Source of the DNA: Ponticaulis sp.
GTDB taxonomy: Bacteria > Pseudomonadota > Alphaproteobacteria > Caulobacterales > Hyphomonadaceae
Assembly: GCA_002723155.1 (NCBI GenBank)
Contig: PBNO01000002.1
Location: 769,960 to 833,959 of the forward strand
Reading direction: 5' to 3'
Length of the DNA: 64,000 nt
Shown: in pieces, positions 43,203 to 52,692 of the stretch
How the letters are laid out: each line of letters opens with the position of its first letter
Position numbering within the stretch: position 1 is the first letter of the stretch
Translations under genes and position numbers: made by a program
Notes under the pieces: model-generated
What the model saw: the letters and a program-made list of their open reading frames with translations, nothing else
Databases searched by the model: none
Told to the model about the DNA's origin: nothing

Positions 43203-44204
43203 ATGGTAAAACTATCCATTCTGGAACTCGGTCGCGTTCGCGAAGGTAGCGATACGCGCGCAGCGCTCGATCTGGCGCGTGATCTGGCTGTGCATGCCGA
43301 ACGCTGTGGATATGAGCGGTTCTGGGTTGCCGAACACCATAATATGCGCGGTGTCAGCACGGCGGCGACACCGGTTGTGATTTCACACATTGCCAGCGCA
43401 ACCTCGCGTATTCGCGTTGGTGCTGGCGGCGTGATGCTGCCCAACCATACGCCTTATGTGATCGCCGAGCAGTTTGGTACGCTGGCGACGCTTTACAACG
43501 GACGCATTGATCTGGGGCTTGGCCGTGCGCCCGGCACCGATCAGATGACCATGCGGGCGCTGCGTGTAGACCCGATGAAAGCCGAGCGCTTCCCGCAGGA
43601 TGTGATCGAGCTGCAGGGCTGGCTTGATGAGGCCGAAGAGGGACAGAAGATTGTCGCCTCGCCGGGTGTCGGTACGAAAGTGCCGCTCTGGATTCTGGGT
43701 TCCAGCCTGTTCGGGGCGCAGCTCGCCTCACAGCTGGGTCTGCCATATGGCTTTGCCTCTCATTTTGCGCCGCAAGCACTTGATGTGGCATTGAAGCTTT
43801 ATCGTGAGCGGTTCCAGCCGTCCGAAGCGCTGGAGAAGCCTTATGCGCTGGTGGGTGTGAATGTCATCGCGGCTGAAACTGATGAAGAGGCCAGACGTCT
43901 CGCAACATCCCAGCAAATGTCATTTGCCAATCTGGTACGCGGTGCGCGCCGCTATCTGATGCCGCCGATTGACGATATCGACACATACTGGACGCCGGCC
44001 GAGAAGGCGCAGGCGGCGGGTATGCTGGAATGTACGATTATTGGCGGGCCGGAGACGGTGAAGAAAGGCCTAGATGCCTTTATCGAGCGTACACAGGCGG
44101 ACGAGCTGATGATCGTCTCTGACATGTATGATCCGGCTAAACGCTTCCGCTCTGTCGAGATCATTTCTGAGGTCATGGGCGCCAAAGAAAAAGCCCCGGC
44201 CTGA
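43203..44204 (+). CDS. LLM-class flavin-dependent oxidoreductase
   Basis: 333 residues from the ATG at 43203, preceded by AGGAG. The luciferase-like TIM barrel is clear: [77 protein letters not shown] and [30 protein letters not shown]. It belongs to the MsnO8/LuxA-like group that uses reduced FMN to oxidise small organic substrates; the substrate is unknown. Its last codons lie within the terminator stem used by the convergent gene. Confidence 0.9.
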   Translation: MVKLSILELGRVREGSDTRAALDLARDLAVHAERCGYERFWVAEHHNMRGVSTAATPVVISHIASATSRIRVGAGGVMLPNHTPYVIAEQFGTLATLYNGRIDLGLGRAPGTDQMTMRALRVDPMKAERFPQDVIELQGWLDEAEEGQKIVASPGVGTKVPLWILGSSLFGAQLASQLGLPYGFASHFAPQALDVALKLYRERFQPSEALEKPYALVGVNVIAAETDEEARRLATSQQMSFANLVRGARRYLMPPIDDIDTYWTPAEKAQAAGMLECTIIGGPETVKKGLDAFIERTQADELMIVSDMYDPAKRFRSVEIISEVMGAKEKAPA

Positions 44205-44214
44205 ACCGGGGCTG
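44185..44214 (-). terminator. terminator between the convergent LLM and hydrolase genes
   Basis: AGCCCCGG (44193-44200) and CCGGGGCT (44207-44214) with loop CCTGAA. The T-run is on the minus strand (complement of AAAGAAAAA), so it best ends the minus-strand hydrolase transcript; the LLM stop codon is inside it. Confidence 0.8.
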
Positions 44215-44224
44215 ATCTGATTAA

Positions 44225-45103
44225 TTATGCCAGATGGCGGTCGAACAGCATGAGCAGACGGCTCCATGCCCGTTCGGCCTGTTCTTCATTATAGACCTGC
44301 GAGTCTGGCGGGCACCAACCATGCATGGCGTCCTCATAGACCTCGACTTCAGCAAACAGCATGTTTTCGTCGAAAGTGTTGGCGAGAACCGTTTTGGCTT
44401 CCGGGTCTTGCTGATCGTCATTGTCCGCAATGGCGATCAGGAAGGCAGCGTTCATATCCGGAACCAGATTGTGCGGGCTGCCGTCTTCGTCGGTGACAAG
44501 GCCGCCGCCATGGAAGCTGGCGCCTGCGCCAATCCGGCTAGGCAGAGCGGCTGCTGTACGGAAGGTCATCGGACCGCCCATGCAATAGCCCATCGTGCCT
44601 ATCAGGCGTGAGGTCGCCACTGCGTCCTGCGCATCAAGCCATGCCGCAAAGGCGCGTGCGTCGGTGACGTTGGTTTCTGCAGAGAGCGAGCGATAATGCT
44701 GGATCAGGCGCGGGCGCACTTCGGGATCGGAGAAGCTTTCACCCGGCTGGATCACTGGCGCGGTCGCCGTACGGTAATACGGGTTCACGACCAGTACAGA
44801 ATAGCCAGATTCAGCGAGGCGCTTACCCATCATGCGGAAGGCAGGGCGAAGGCCCATAATGTCCGGCCAGATGATAACGGCGGCATGTGAACCTTCTGCC
44901 GGATGGACGAAATAGCAGTCTGCCTCGCCATCAGTCGTGGTGATGGTGACGTCTTGCTCCATCACATTCAGCGCGTCTGCCGCGGCTGGTAAAGCGGCGA
45001 TAAAAGCGGCCCCAAGGCCGAGCTTTGCAAAATCACGACGGCTGAGAAGACCTCTCCTCTTCAGCCATTCAATATTCTGTTCAGCGGTTCTGTCGTTGCA
45101 CAT
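44225..45103 (-). CDS. Tat-exported dienelactone hydrolase-family protein
   Basis: 292 residues. A twin-arginine signal is visible in LSRRDFAKLGLGAAFIAALP, after a 20-residue cytoplasmic leader. The hydrolase domain has the Cys nucleophile in GTMGYCMGGPMTF, the Asp in IAIADNDDQQD and the His in YEDAMHGWCPPDS, the Cys-Asp-His triad of dienelactone hydrolase. Natural substrates of exported members are unknown. It could also be an acetyl-xylan-type esterase, but the Cys triad favours the DLH family. Confidence 0.87.
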   Translation of the reverse strand: MCNDRTAEQNIEWLKRRGLLSRRDFAKLGLGAAFIAALPAAADALNVMEQDVTITTTDGEADCYFVHPAEGSHAAVIIWPDIMGLRPAFRMMGKRLAESGYSVLVVNPYYRTATAPVIQPGESFSDPEVRPRLIQHYRSLSAETNVTDARAFAAWLDAQDAVATSRLIGTMGYCMGGPMTFRTAAALPSRIGAGASFHGGGLVTDEDGSPHNLVPDMNAAFLIAIADNDDQQDPEAKTVLANTFDENMLFAEVEVYEDAMHGWCPPDSQVYNEEQAERAWSRLLMLFDRHLA

Positions 45104-45187
45104 GAAAACCTCCCTCGTCCTTTGGACTTAGGCCAATTGGGCAGCGAGAACAGAGCTGGTGTCAAGGGACGCTTGAACACGTTTATG

Positions 45188-45862
45188 CTATCGGACGTAC
45201 ATCATCGCAAAGCCGTCATAGCCTTTACAGCCCATGGTCTGCAGAGCGGTGCAATCAAGTTGCGGGTGGTCTTTCAGCATGTCGAGAAAGGTTCTGACGC
45301 CGCGAATGGACGGGTCTTTGCCGCTGTCATCCAGAATGCGTCCATTACGAATGACATTGTCTGCAATGATCAACGTGCCGGGGCGTGATAGCATGAGTAT
45401 CTGGTCGAGATAAGTCGGGTAGCGGATCTTGTCTGCGTCGAGAAAGATGAAGTCGAACGGCTTAACGCCGTCATTAATGAGGATGTTCAGAGACTTTTCT
45501 GCGGGGCCGCGCCGGATTTCGATGCGGTCTGCAAGGCCTGCATCATCAAAGTTGCGCTGGGAGAGATCAGCATTCACATCCTGAAGTTCCAGTGTGATCA
45601 CTTTGCCGCCTTCAGGCAGGGCACGGGCTAGCCAGATGGTGGAGTAGCCCGCAAATGTACCAAGCTCCAGAATGCGCCTTGCGCCAACCGATTTTGCCAG
45701 AATGTTGAGAAATGCGCCCTGAAGCGGAGAGACTGCCATTGGTGGAAGACCGGCCTCATCCTGCCGGTTCAGCGTCAGCTCGAGTGTTTCATCGGGCGGC
45801 GTCAGCCGTTCTTCCAGATATGCATCCACATTATCGAAGACCGGATTTTCGTTTTCATACAT
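45188..45862 (-). CDS. SAM-dependent O-methyltransferase (caffeoyl-CoA OMT-like)
   Basis: 224 residues. GARRILELGTFAGYSTIWLARALPEGGKVITLE is the SAM-binding motif, and FDFIFLDADKIRYPTYLD carries the metal-binding Asp of catechol or caffeoyl-CoA O-methyltransferases, followed by LIIADNVIRNGRI. A cytoplasmic enzyme that methylates an aromatic or polyhydroxy acceptor. It is nine bases downstream of the TauE/SafE gene on the same strand, so they are probably one operon. Confidence 0.9.
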   Translation of the reverse strand: MYENENPVFDNVDAYLEERLTPPDETLELTLNRQDEAGLPPMAVSPLQGAFLNILAKSVGARRILELGTFAGYSTIWLARALPEGGKVITLELQDVNADLSQRNFDDAGLADRIEIRRGPAEKSLNILINDGVKPFDFIFLDADKIRYPTYLDQILMLSRPGTLIIADNVIRNGRILDDSGKDPSIRGVRTFLDMLKDHPQLDCTALQTMGCKGYDGFAMMYVR

Positions 45863-45871
45863 GAGAGGTGC

Positions 45872-46633
45872 TCAGGCAAAGGACTGGTATAAAAGGCGAG
45901 CTGCGACCACCAGAATTAGGATGGCGGTGATGCCTTTGACAAGCCGCTCAGGAAAGACGCCCAGCATGAATTTATGCCCGATAAAGCTGCCAATGATGAC
46001 GGCCGGTATAAGCGGCCAGAAGTCATAGAAAATGCCGCGATCAATCACCATCGGGTTGGAAATGATCTTTCCGATAAGGCCCGCCGCCGAATTGGCCGCG
46101 ATATAAGCGCTGGCGATTGCTGCGATCTTGCGCGGGCTGGACCAGTCTACAAAGTGAAGAACAGGCGCAAGGAAAATGCCGCCGCCAATGCCGACAACGC
46201 CGGAGAGATACCCGACGCCCATACCAATAAGTGGCGCGGCAAAGCCCGGGAGCTTGCGCTTGACCGTCGCATCCGGATTGCGCACAGAAAGCGTTGTCCA
46301 GCCAAGTTGCAGGCCAGCGATTAAAAGCGCAAACCCCAGCAGCAGGACCAGCATTTCGCGCGATACAGGTGTCAGCCCGCCAAGAAAGGCCGCTGGTACA
46401 GAGACGGCCAGAATGGGTAAAACGCCCGAGCCTTCATAAAGGCCGGATTTCCACGATTTCCAGACACCAGACGAGGTGACTGTCAGATTGCAGAACAGGG
46501 AAATGATCGGGACGAAGTAAATCTCAAGGCCAGAAAAGACCAGCATGGCCGTATAGGTGGACCCACCGCCAAACCCGACGCTTGAGTAAATCAGCGCGAC
46601 AATCGCAAATCCGATGATCAGTAAAAATGACAA
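45872..46633 (-). CDS. TauE/SafE-family membrane exporter
   Basis: 253 residues with about eight hydrophobic helices. The opening GFAIVALIYSSVGFGGGSTYTAML and the second repeat IGMGVGYLSGVVGIGGGIFLAPVLHFV carry the GGG signatures of the family, which exports sulfite, sulfoacetate or other organosulfur anions. First gene of the two-gene unit with the O-methyltransferase. There is no direct evidence for the substrate. Confidence 0.9.
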   Translation of the reverse strand: MSFLLIIGFAIVALIYSSVGFGGGSTYTAMLVFSGLEIYFVPIISLFCNLTVTSSGVWKSWKSGLYEGSGVLPILAVSVPAAFLGGLTPVSREMLVLLLGFALLIAGLQLGWTTLSVRNPDATVKRKLPGFAAPLIGMGVGYLSGVVGIGGGIFLAPVLHFVDWSSPRKIAAIASAYIAANSAAGLIGKIISNPMVIDRGIFYDFWPLIPAVIIGSFIGHKFMLGVFPERLVKGITAILILVVAARLLYQSFA

Positions 46634-46836
46634 TGAATGCGGTCCACGGCTGAGGAGTGTCAGGTCGTTTCCTGAGTATAGATCGCCACATTAATTGCCA
46701 AGACACGAGAGCGAGAGCCTGATTGCCCAGGTGTTATCCACGCTCTCCCCAGCGGGTGACAGCAAGAAAGATTGAGCAAATTCACCGGATAGCCTAGCAT
46801 CCAAAGCGGTTAATGCGCTGGCATCAGGAACGGTCT

Positions 46837-47298
46837 ATGCAACTGAATGTAAACGGAACCGCATACGAGGTGGATGTCGAGCCGGATATGCCGCTTCTCT
46901 GGGTGCTGCGCGACGAGCTTGGCATTACCGGCCCGAAATATGGATGCGGCGTTGCCTTTTGTGGGGCTTGCACCGTTTGGGTAGACGGCATGGTCGTGCG
47001 TTCCTGCTCTTATCCGGCCTCTGCAGCCGAAGACGCGCAGATCACGACAATTGAGGGCATTGGCAATCCTGATGCGCTCCACGCCGTGCAGGCCGCATGG
47101 GTCGAGGAACAAGTCGCCCAGTGCGGTTATTGTCAGTCCGGCCAGATCATGACGGCTGCTGCCTTCCTGCAGGAGAATAACAATCCGAGCGATACCGAGA
47201 TTGATGATGCCATGTCGGCCAATCTCTGCCGGTGCGGGACGTATCCGAAAATTCGCGCGGCAATCAAACGGGCTGCGACCAGCCTTCGGGGGGAATAG
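46837..47298 (+). CDS. [2Fe-2S] subunit of an isoquinoline 1-oxidoreductase-like molybdoenzyme (IorA type)
   Basis: 153 residues from the ATG at 46837, with AGGAACGG upstream. The first cluster ligands are in [24 protein letters not shown] (C-x4-C-x2-C-x11-C), the second in QCGYCQSGQ and [12 protein letters not shown]. It passes electrons from the molybdenum subunit encoded next, three bases downstream. This two-subunit type lacks the FAD subunit of xanthine dehydrogenase and normally hands electrons to a cytochrome. Substrate: an N-heterocycle or aldehyde, not identified. Confidence 0.92.
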   Translation: MQLNVNGTAYEVDVEPDMPLLWVLRDELGITGPKYGCGVAFCGACTVWVDGMVVRSCSYPASAAEDAQITTIEGIGNPDALHAVQAAWVEEQVAQCGYCQSGQIMTAAAFLQENNNPSDTEIDDAMSANLCRCGTYPKIRAAIKRAATSLRGE

Positions 47299-47301
47299 CC
47301 A

Positions 47302-49539
47302 ATGGGTATTGTCTCCAAGATCACGCGCCGCACTTTGCTGGTTGGCTCTATGGCGGTCGCGGGCGGCGTAGCGTTCGGTATTTACGCTTATAAGAGCCCG
47401 CAGGATAATCCGCTGCTTGATGATCTGACCGAAGGTGAAGCAGCGCTGACGCCTTACGTCATGATCACCGCTGCAGGTGTTACCCTGATCACGCCGCGCG
47501 CGGACAAAGGGCAGGGCGCTTACTCGGTGCAGGCCGCTCTGATTGCAGAAGAACTGGATGTTGATCTCGATCAGGTGAGCGTTGATCCTGGCCCGCCAAG
47601 CGCTGTCTATTACAACACGGCGCTCGCCAATGAAGCATTGCCGTTTTCGCCGTCAGATCAGTCCAATATAGCGAATGCCGCCCGCGCTGTTGCCGACGCT
47701 GCGATGAAGTTTATCGGCATGCAGATTACGGGCGGGTCGACCACGGTGGCCGATGGCTTCACTAAACTGCGTGCGGCGGGCGCAATTGCGCGTGAAACAT
47801 TGAAAGCGGCGGCGGCTCAGGAAAGCGGGCACGACGCCTCGCAAATGCGAACCGAGCGCGGCATGGTGATCCTGCCAAATGGCGAACGCATCAGTTATGC
47901 GCGTCTGGCTCCGACAGCTGCAAAAATGCGTCTGCCAGAGAATGTTGGTCTGCGTGATCCGTCCAGCTGGCGCCTCATCGGTAAGTCGATGCAAAGGGTC
48001 GATATCGTTGCCAAATCTACCGGTACTCAAACCTACGGCATTGATTTGCGCTTTGATGACATGTTGCACGCGACGGTACGGCGCAACCCTGCAAATGGCG
48101 GCGCAATGGCGAGCTATGATGCCAGCGCGGCTGAGGGCATGCGCGGCGTAGAGAAGATTGTTGAACTGCCTGGCGGCGTCGGCGTCATTGCGGACAATAC
48201 CTGGCGGGCTTTTCAGGCGGCAAATGCGGTAGAGATCGAATGGGGTGACCCGCCATTTCCGGCCGAGATGGATGCGCACTGGGCAACGCTTTCGCGCTCT
48301 TTCACGGCGGAAAATCTCAATAGCCGTCCGCTCGATGCAGGAAATGTCGAGGCCGTTCTTTCAGACGAAACAATCGAGCTTGAATACCGCGCGCCTTATC
48401 TTGCGCACGCGCCGCTCGAGCCTGTCAGCGCTGTCGTTCAGGTTGGCGATAGCCGTATCGATATCTGGACGGGAACGCAGGTGCCACGTTTCATTCAGGC
48501 CAATGTCGCCGACCTCACCGGTCTGAAGCCTGAAGACATTCACGTCCATGTGCAGATGATGGGCGGTAGTTTCGGGCACCGTCTTGAAGATGACTATGTG
48601 CTTCACGCCGTACGGCTCGCCATGGAAGTGCCCGGCCGTCCGGTGAAGATGACCTATTCGCGCGAAGAAGACATGGCGCACGATTATCTGCGTCAGATCG
48701 CAATGGCGCGCGTGCGCGGTACTGCGCGAAACGGTCAGGTTCACGCCTTTGATCTTTCAATTGCGATGCCGTCTGTTTCAGAATCCCAGATGGGTCGTCA
48801 GGGGCTATCCCTTGGCGAGACAGACCCGATTATCGTGACGGGTGCAGGCGACCAGCCTTACTCCATCCCGAACTATCGCGTGACCGGATACAAAGCGCCC
48901 CAGCTTGCCCCGCTCAGTTCCTGGCGTTCAGTGGGGGCATCTACCAACGCTTTCTTCCATGAAAGTTTTCTGGACGAGCTTATCCATGCGGCGGGTGCAG
49001 ACCCGCTCGAAGAACGTCTCAGACTGCTGAATGATGCGACAGCGCGCGGCGTACTGGAAGCGGTTGGCGACATGTCGAACTGGGGCACGCCAATGGAGCG
49101 TGGTCGCGGCCGCGGCGTGGCTTTTGCTCGCTCCTTCGGAACGCCCGTCGCCGAAGTTGTTGAGGTGACAGACACTGGAAACGGCATTCGTATCGATAAA
49201 GTCTATGTCGCGGCGGATGTCGGGCGCGTCGTCGATCCGGTGAACTTTGATAATATGATGAAGGGCGGGGTTATCTTCGGGCTTGGCCATGCGATGAATT
49301 GCGAGATCACTTTCGCAAATGGCCGCATTGAGCAGGAAAACTTCTACGCTTTTGAAGGCATGAAGCTCTATCAATGTCCGGACATCGAGGTGAGGGCGCT
49401 TGAAAACGGACCAGCGGTGACTGGCATCGGCGAGCCGCCCGTTCCACCCGCTGCGCCAGCACTCGCGAACGCCATCTACGCGGCAACGCGTCAGCGCTTG
49501 CGGGAAATGCCGTTCAGTAAATTCGTGACGTTTGTGTGA
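47302..49539 (+). CDS. molybdopterin-binding large subunit (IorB type)
   Basis: 745 residues. A Tat-like signal is seen in SKITRRTLLVGSMAVAGGVAFG, so the complex is exported or membrane-facing. The aldehyde-oxidase/xanthine-dehydrogenase molybdopterin domains follow in the duplicated pattern of IorB: e.g. MGGSFGHRLEDDYVLHAVRLA, PLSSWRSVGASTNAFFHESFLDEL and GGVIFGLGHAMNCEIT, ending with TGIGEPPVPPAAPALANAIY, where the Glu is the catalytic base. It needs molybdopterin cytosine dinucleotide; the maturation factor XdhC is not in the window. Operon with the iron-sulfur subunit and a small membrane protein. Confidence 0.93.
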   Translation: MGIVSKITRRTLLVGSMAVAGGVAFGIYAYKSPQDNPLLDDLTEGEAALTPYVMITAAGVTLITPRADKGQGAYSVQAALIAEELDVDLDQVSVDPGPPSAVYYNTALANEALPFSPSDQSNIANAARAVADAAMKFIGMQITGGSTTVADGFTKLRAAGAIARETLKAAAAQESGHDASQMRTERGMVILPNGERISYARLAPTAAKMRLPENVGLRDPSSWRLIGKSMQRVDIVAKSTGTQTYGIDLRFDDMLHATVRRNPANGGAMASYDASAAEGMRGVEKIVELPGGVGVIADNTWRAFQAANAVEIEWGDPPFPAEMDAHWATLSRSFTAENLNSRPLDAGNVEAVLSDETIELEYRAPYLAHAPLEPVSAVVQVGDSRIDIWTGTQVPRFIQANVADLTGLKPEDIHVHVQMMGGSFGHRLEDDYVLHAVRLAMEVPGRPVKMTYSREEDMAHDYLRQIAMARVRGTARNGQVHAFDLSIAMPSVSESQMGRQGLSLGETDPIIVTGAGDQPYSIPNYRVTGYKAPQLAPLSSWRSVGASTNAFFHESFLDELIHAAGADPLEERLRLLNDATARGVLEAVGDMSNWGTPMERGRGRGVAFARSFGTPVAEVVEVTDTGNGIRIDKVYVAADVGRVVDPVNFDNMMKGGVIFGLGHAMNCEITFANGRIEQENFYAFEGMKLYQCPDIEVRALENGPAVTGIGEPPVPPAAPALANAIYAATRQRLREMPFSKFVTFV

Positions 49540-49551
49540 GGAGCTGAGAGG

Positions 49552-49872
49552 ATGAAACTACCGATTATTCTCACTGCTGCTGCCGTCTCGCTCATCTTGG
49601 GCGTTGTGCTGGAAAGCGCTTCCATAATCGCAATGATCGGCTTCCTCGCGACGGGCATTTGTGCGGGTGTTCTGGCCCAAAGCATGCCGCGCGGCGCTGA
49701 ACGTCCCTACTGGATATTTGTTGGGGTGATCCTGCTTCTGCTGATTGTCAGCTTTTTCGGAGCGGACCTCTCGCGGCTCTGGTTCATCCTGCCGATTGTC
49801 TTCGTGATCAGCTATTTTTGTGCCCGTTTCGCTCAGAAAATTCTGCGCCGGCTATCCAGCGACCTGCCTTGA
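49552..49872 (+). CDS. small four-helix membrane protein
   Basis: 106 residues; GAGGAGCTGAGAGG lies just before the ATG. Four hydrophobic helices (ILTAAAVSLILGVVLE, IIAMIGFLATGICAGVLA, IFVGVILLLLIVSFF and LWFILPIVFVISYFCARF) and a basic end. No family recognised. It is 12 bases after the molybdoenzyme gene, so it is probably co-expressed and might anchor or serve it. It converges on the two-component system with nine bases between stops. Confidence 0.7.
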   Translation: MKLPIILTAAAVSLILGVVLESASIIAMIGFLATGICAGVLAQSMPRGAERPYWIFVGVILLLLIVSFFGADLSRLWFILPIVFVISYFCARFAQKILRRLSSDLP

Positions 49873-49881
49873 GCGGGTTGA

Positions 49882-50517
49882 TTACTTCGTGAGGCCGAGG
49901 CGGGCTGCTTGCAGCGCGGCCTCGGCGCGCGATGAAATGCCCAGCTTCATATAAATCGATTTGATATGGCTCGCGATGGTGCTCTCGGTGAGGCCTAGCG
50001 CTTTGGCGGCATCCGCGTTGCGCAGTCCGCGTCCGATCAGCCCGAGCACATCGCGCTCGCGCGGGGTGAGATTGGCATCCGGTTGTTCCGGTTCGGCGGT
50101 CGTGCGGAAATGGTCGAGAATGCGCCGCGCAATGGACGGTGAAAGCGCCGGAATGCCCTGTTCGATCTGGCGAAGCTGGCGCTCGAATACATCTGGCGGT
50201 GAATCTTTGAGAAGATAGCCGTTCGCACCTGCCGAGATTGCGCCAACAACCGAGGCATCATCGCCCATAACGGTGGCGACGATGATCATGACATCATGCT
50301 CGCAGGCGGCCAGTTTCTGAACAACATCGATGCCCGACCCATCCGGCAGGCCGAGGTCTACCAAGGCGAGATCAAAATCATGGCCTTTGATCGAGAACAG
50401 GGCTTCGCGAACATTTTTGGTCTCGTAAACGTCGCAACCTTCAAAGCAGTTTTCAGTGACTTCGCGCAGCCATTTTCGGGTCTCGGTGACGTCTTCGACG
50501 ATGAGGGCTTTCTTCAT
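49882..50517 (-). CDS. NarL/LuxR-type response regulator
   Basis: 211 residues. Receiver: acidic pocket in ALIVEDVTETRKWL (ED in place of DD), phospho-Asp in FDLALVDLGLPDGSG, Thr in MIIVATVMGDD and Lys in GYLLKDSPP. HTH: LTPRERDVLGLIGRGLRNADAAKALGLTESTIASHIKSIYMKLG. Its ATG overlaps the stop of the histidine kinase by four bases, so the two form one signalling pair. Target genes are not known; the divergently placed phosphatase and the molybdoenzyme operon are positional candidates. Confidence 0.92.
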   Translation of the reverse strand: MKKALIVEDVTETRKWLREVTENCFEGCDVYETKNVREALFSIKGHDFDLALVDLGLPDGSGIDVVQKLAACEHDVMIIVATVMGDDASVVGAISAGANGYLLKDSPPDVFERQLRQIEQGIPALSPSIARRILDHFRTTAEPEQPDANLTPRERDVLGLIGRGLRNADAAKALGLTESTIASHIKSIYMKLGISSRAEAALQAARLGLTK

Positions 50518-52391
50518 GATGTGACGGTCTCCCTTGGAAGAATGGCGATCAGGCTGACGCCCGGTGAATGCGTGCGCATTGAAAACTGGCCCCCAAGTCC
50601 TTCAACACGGGCTTTCATGTTTCCAAGCCCTTGTCCGAGCGTGACGGTTTCAATGTCGAAGCCTGTGCCGTTATCGGTGATGATGAGGTGAAGCTCTTCT
50701 GGTTGAACGTCGATTTTCACCGTGAGCGCATCTGCGTTCGAGTGTTTGATGACATTGCTCGCGGCCTCGCGAATGAAGGACCGGAGCGCGTGGACTTTGC
50801 CCGGCATGAGCGTGTCATCCGCCGTTGCATCGAGCGTCCAGTCGAGCGTGATATTATGAGGCTCCAGCCTGTCAGCGGTTTCTGCGCGCAGGTCTGCAAG
50901 CACATCATCCAGAGGCAGGGCCTGGCTTTGAGCATTGTTGATGACATCGCGCAGGTCCGCCAGCGTTTCCCGGATCATCGTGTCTTTGCGATCAGAACGC
51001 TCTGAATGGAGCGCCCGCATGAGCTGCGCGCCGATATTGTCATGAATATCGCGGGCAATGCGTGTGCGTTCTTCGGCGACGCCGCGGTCATAGGCGTCAC
51101 GGCTTTCGCCAGCATATTGCATGAGCTGAACAATATGGCGCGCGAAGGCGACATCATCGGGAGAGAAGAGCGCACGTCCGTTTTGCGGGTAGTCAATTTG
51201 CAGGGCGGTCGCGTCTCTTACCGGTGGAATGTAGAGGGATAATCCTTCCGAGCCGATCTCGACATCATGCGCGCTTGTCTCAACCGGAGTGACTTCCAGC
51301 GCGTGGAAGTGGTTTTTCAGAAGGGTTTGCCAATTCTCCGCCCGGCGCTTGCTATTTGCTTCAAGGGCTGCGTCCAGAACGCGGGAAAAGACCTGCATAT
51401 CAGTTTGCGATTGCCCGGAGACGAACTTGCGCCAGATGAAATCGCGAAGTGGCAGGTAAACAAGCGCCGTGATGAGCAAAGATATGCCAATCGCTTCGGC
51501 AGAATCGAATGAGAGAAAGCTCACCAGTGCGATATCGATCACAATCATCAGAACGGCGGCGGAGACGTAAAAGCCCAGACGATAGGCCCAGACGCCAAGG
51601 TCAAACAGGCGATACCGCATCAAGCCGACGGCAAGGCCGAAATAGATCAGCAGGAAAAACGCAAAAGCGTAGGGTGCAGGGATAAGCGCTGAAAAACCTA
51701 TGGCGCTCGGCGCGGCAACCGTGAAAATGAATCCGCCTGAGCCGAGAATGGTTGCAACGCCAAGCCAGACCGCTATCGCCCGCTGTCGTGGGTCATGTCC
51801 TGCTGCCCAGACCTGCCAGATCACAGCGATAATGATCAGGATCATTTCGCACAGCGTGATCAGCTGAACGTTCGAATAGTTCTTTAAAGGCCCGAACATG
51901 CTGGCGAGTGTCCAGCCCCCAAAGCCGAGCACAGTTGCAACGGTCAGAAATCGCCAGGCCGGTAGTCTGGATGGGTAGATCAGGAATAGGCAGATCATCA
52001 CAATGCCGAACCCGGATGCACCGGCCATGTTCAGATAGGCAAAAAACCAGAATGTGCTTTCAGAGATTGGGATCGCGACCTGACTTGCCGTCGCCGCATA
52101 GCAAAAAACCAGCGTCATCAATCCGCTGGCGGCGAACAGGCTGGCGGATGGATTTGTTGGCTTAAGTGACCACACCCAAGCCGAGATCATATATGCGATG
52201 AGGCCGGTCAGAAGTTCTGACCACATATACCCGCTGATCATGGTGAGCGGACGCCATTTAGAGACATCCCACGTCCAGCCATCGGATGGCTGAAGACCGA
52301 AAATCAGAAATCCGAAGAAGGCGAGTGCGCCGATAACGACAAGCGCAATCAGATGCAAAAACGGCGGAATATAGGTTCTTGAACTGGCCAT
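50514..52391 (-). CDS. NarL-type membrane sensor histidine kinase
   Basis: 625 residues from the ATG at 52391; a TTG at 52412 is possible. About ten hydrophobic helices fill the first 330 residues without a periplasmic domain, a multi-helix sensor of the 7TM type. The HisKA_3 box RTRIARDIHDNIGAQLMRALH carries the phospho-His (DIHD), and the ATPase has REAASNVIKHSNADAL (N box) and TDNGTGFD with GLGNMKARVEGLGG (G boxes). Overlaps its regulator by four bases. The signal is unknown; direct membrane or lipid-phase sensing is plausible. Confidence 0.92.
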   Translation of the reverse strand: MASSRTYIPPFLHLIALVVIGALAFFGFLIFGLQPSDGWTWDVSKWRPLTMISGYMWSELLTGLIAYMISAWVWSLKPTNPSASLFAASGLMTLVFCYAATASQVAIPISESTFWFFAYLNMAGASGFGIVMICLFLIYPSRLPAWRFLTVATVLGFGGWTLASMFGPLKNYSNVQLITLCEMILIIIAVIWQVWAAGHDPRQRAIAVWLGVATILGSGGFIFTVAAPSAIGFSALIPAPYAFAFFLLIYFGLAVGLMRYRLFDLGVWAYRLGFYVSAAVLMIVIDIALVSFLSFDSAEAIGISLLITALVYLPLRDFIWRKFVSGQSQTDMQVFSRVLDAALEANSKRRAENWQTLLKNHFHALEVTPVETSAHDVEIGSEGLSLYIPPVRDATALQIDYPQNGRALFSPDDVAFARHIVQLMQYAGESRDAYDRGVAEERTRIARDIHDNIGAQLMRALHSERSDRKDTMIRETLADLRDVINNAQSQALPLDDVLADLRAETADRLEPHNITLDWTLDATADDTLMPGKVHALRSFIREAASNVIKHSNADALTVKIDVQPEELHLIITDNGTGFDIETVTLGQGLGNMKARVEGLGGQFSMRTHSPGVSLIAILPRETVTS

Positions 52392-52692
52392 TGCGCCCCA
52401 CACACAACTCAATAGATGGCCAGCATACGTCGTAATTTCAGAAAATACCTCCCCTTTTCAGGTGAGACGACGATTCTTCTGTTTTGCGGCTATCCCCCAT
52501 TCAGGGGATGGTGGCGGATCAGGCGGAATGGCAAATTGAATTCCAGATCGTTTGCAGGTGAAGGGACGCACGCGCAGACAATCAGGCTCCGGAGGCCAAA
52601 TGCCCGTCTGGTCTCCGCGAGCCACCCCGTATTTCCCCTAAGCTTTCAGCGCAGTCTGCGGGATTTCCGGTGGTCTGCGTTGATTGCTAACG
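52392..52692. other. 301-base stretch without a gene
   Basis: No protein-coding gene or RNA gene supported. It contains the dyad ATCCCC-CATTCA-GGGGAT (52492-52509), about 100 bases upstream of the kinase start, and the small palindrome CTCCGGAG. It must hold the promoter of the two-component pair. An open frame on the plus strand here continues antisense into the phosphatase gene and is not credible. Confidence 0.6.
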
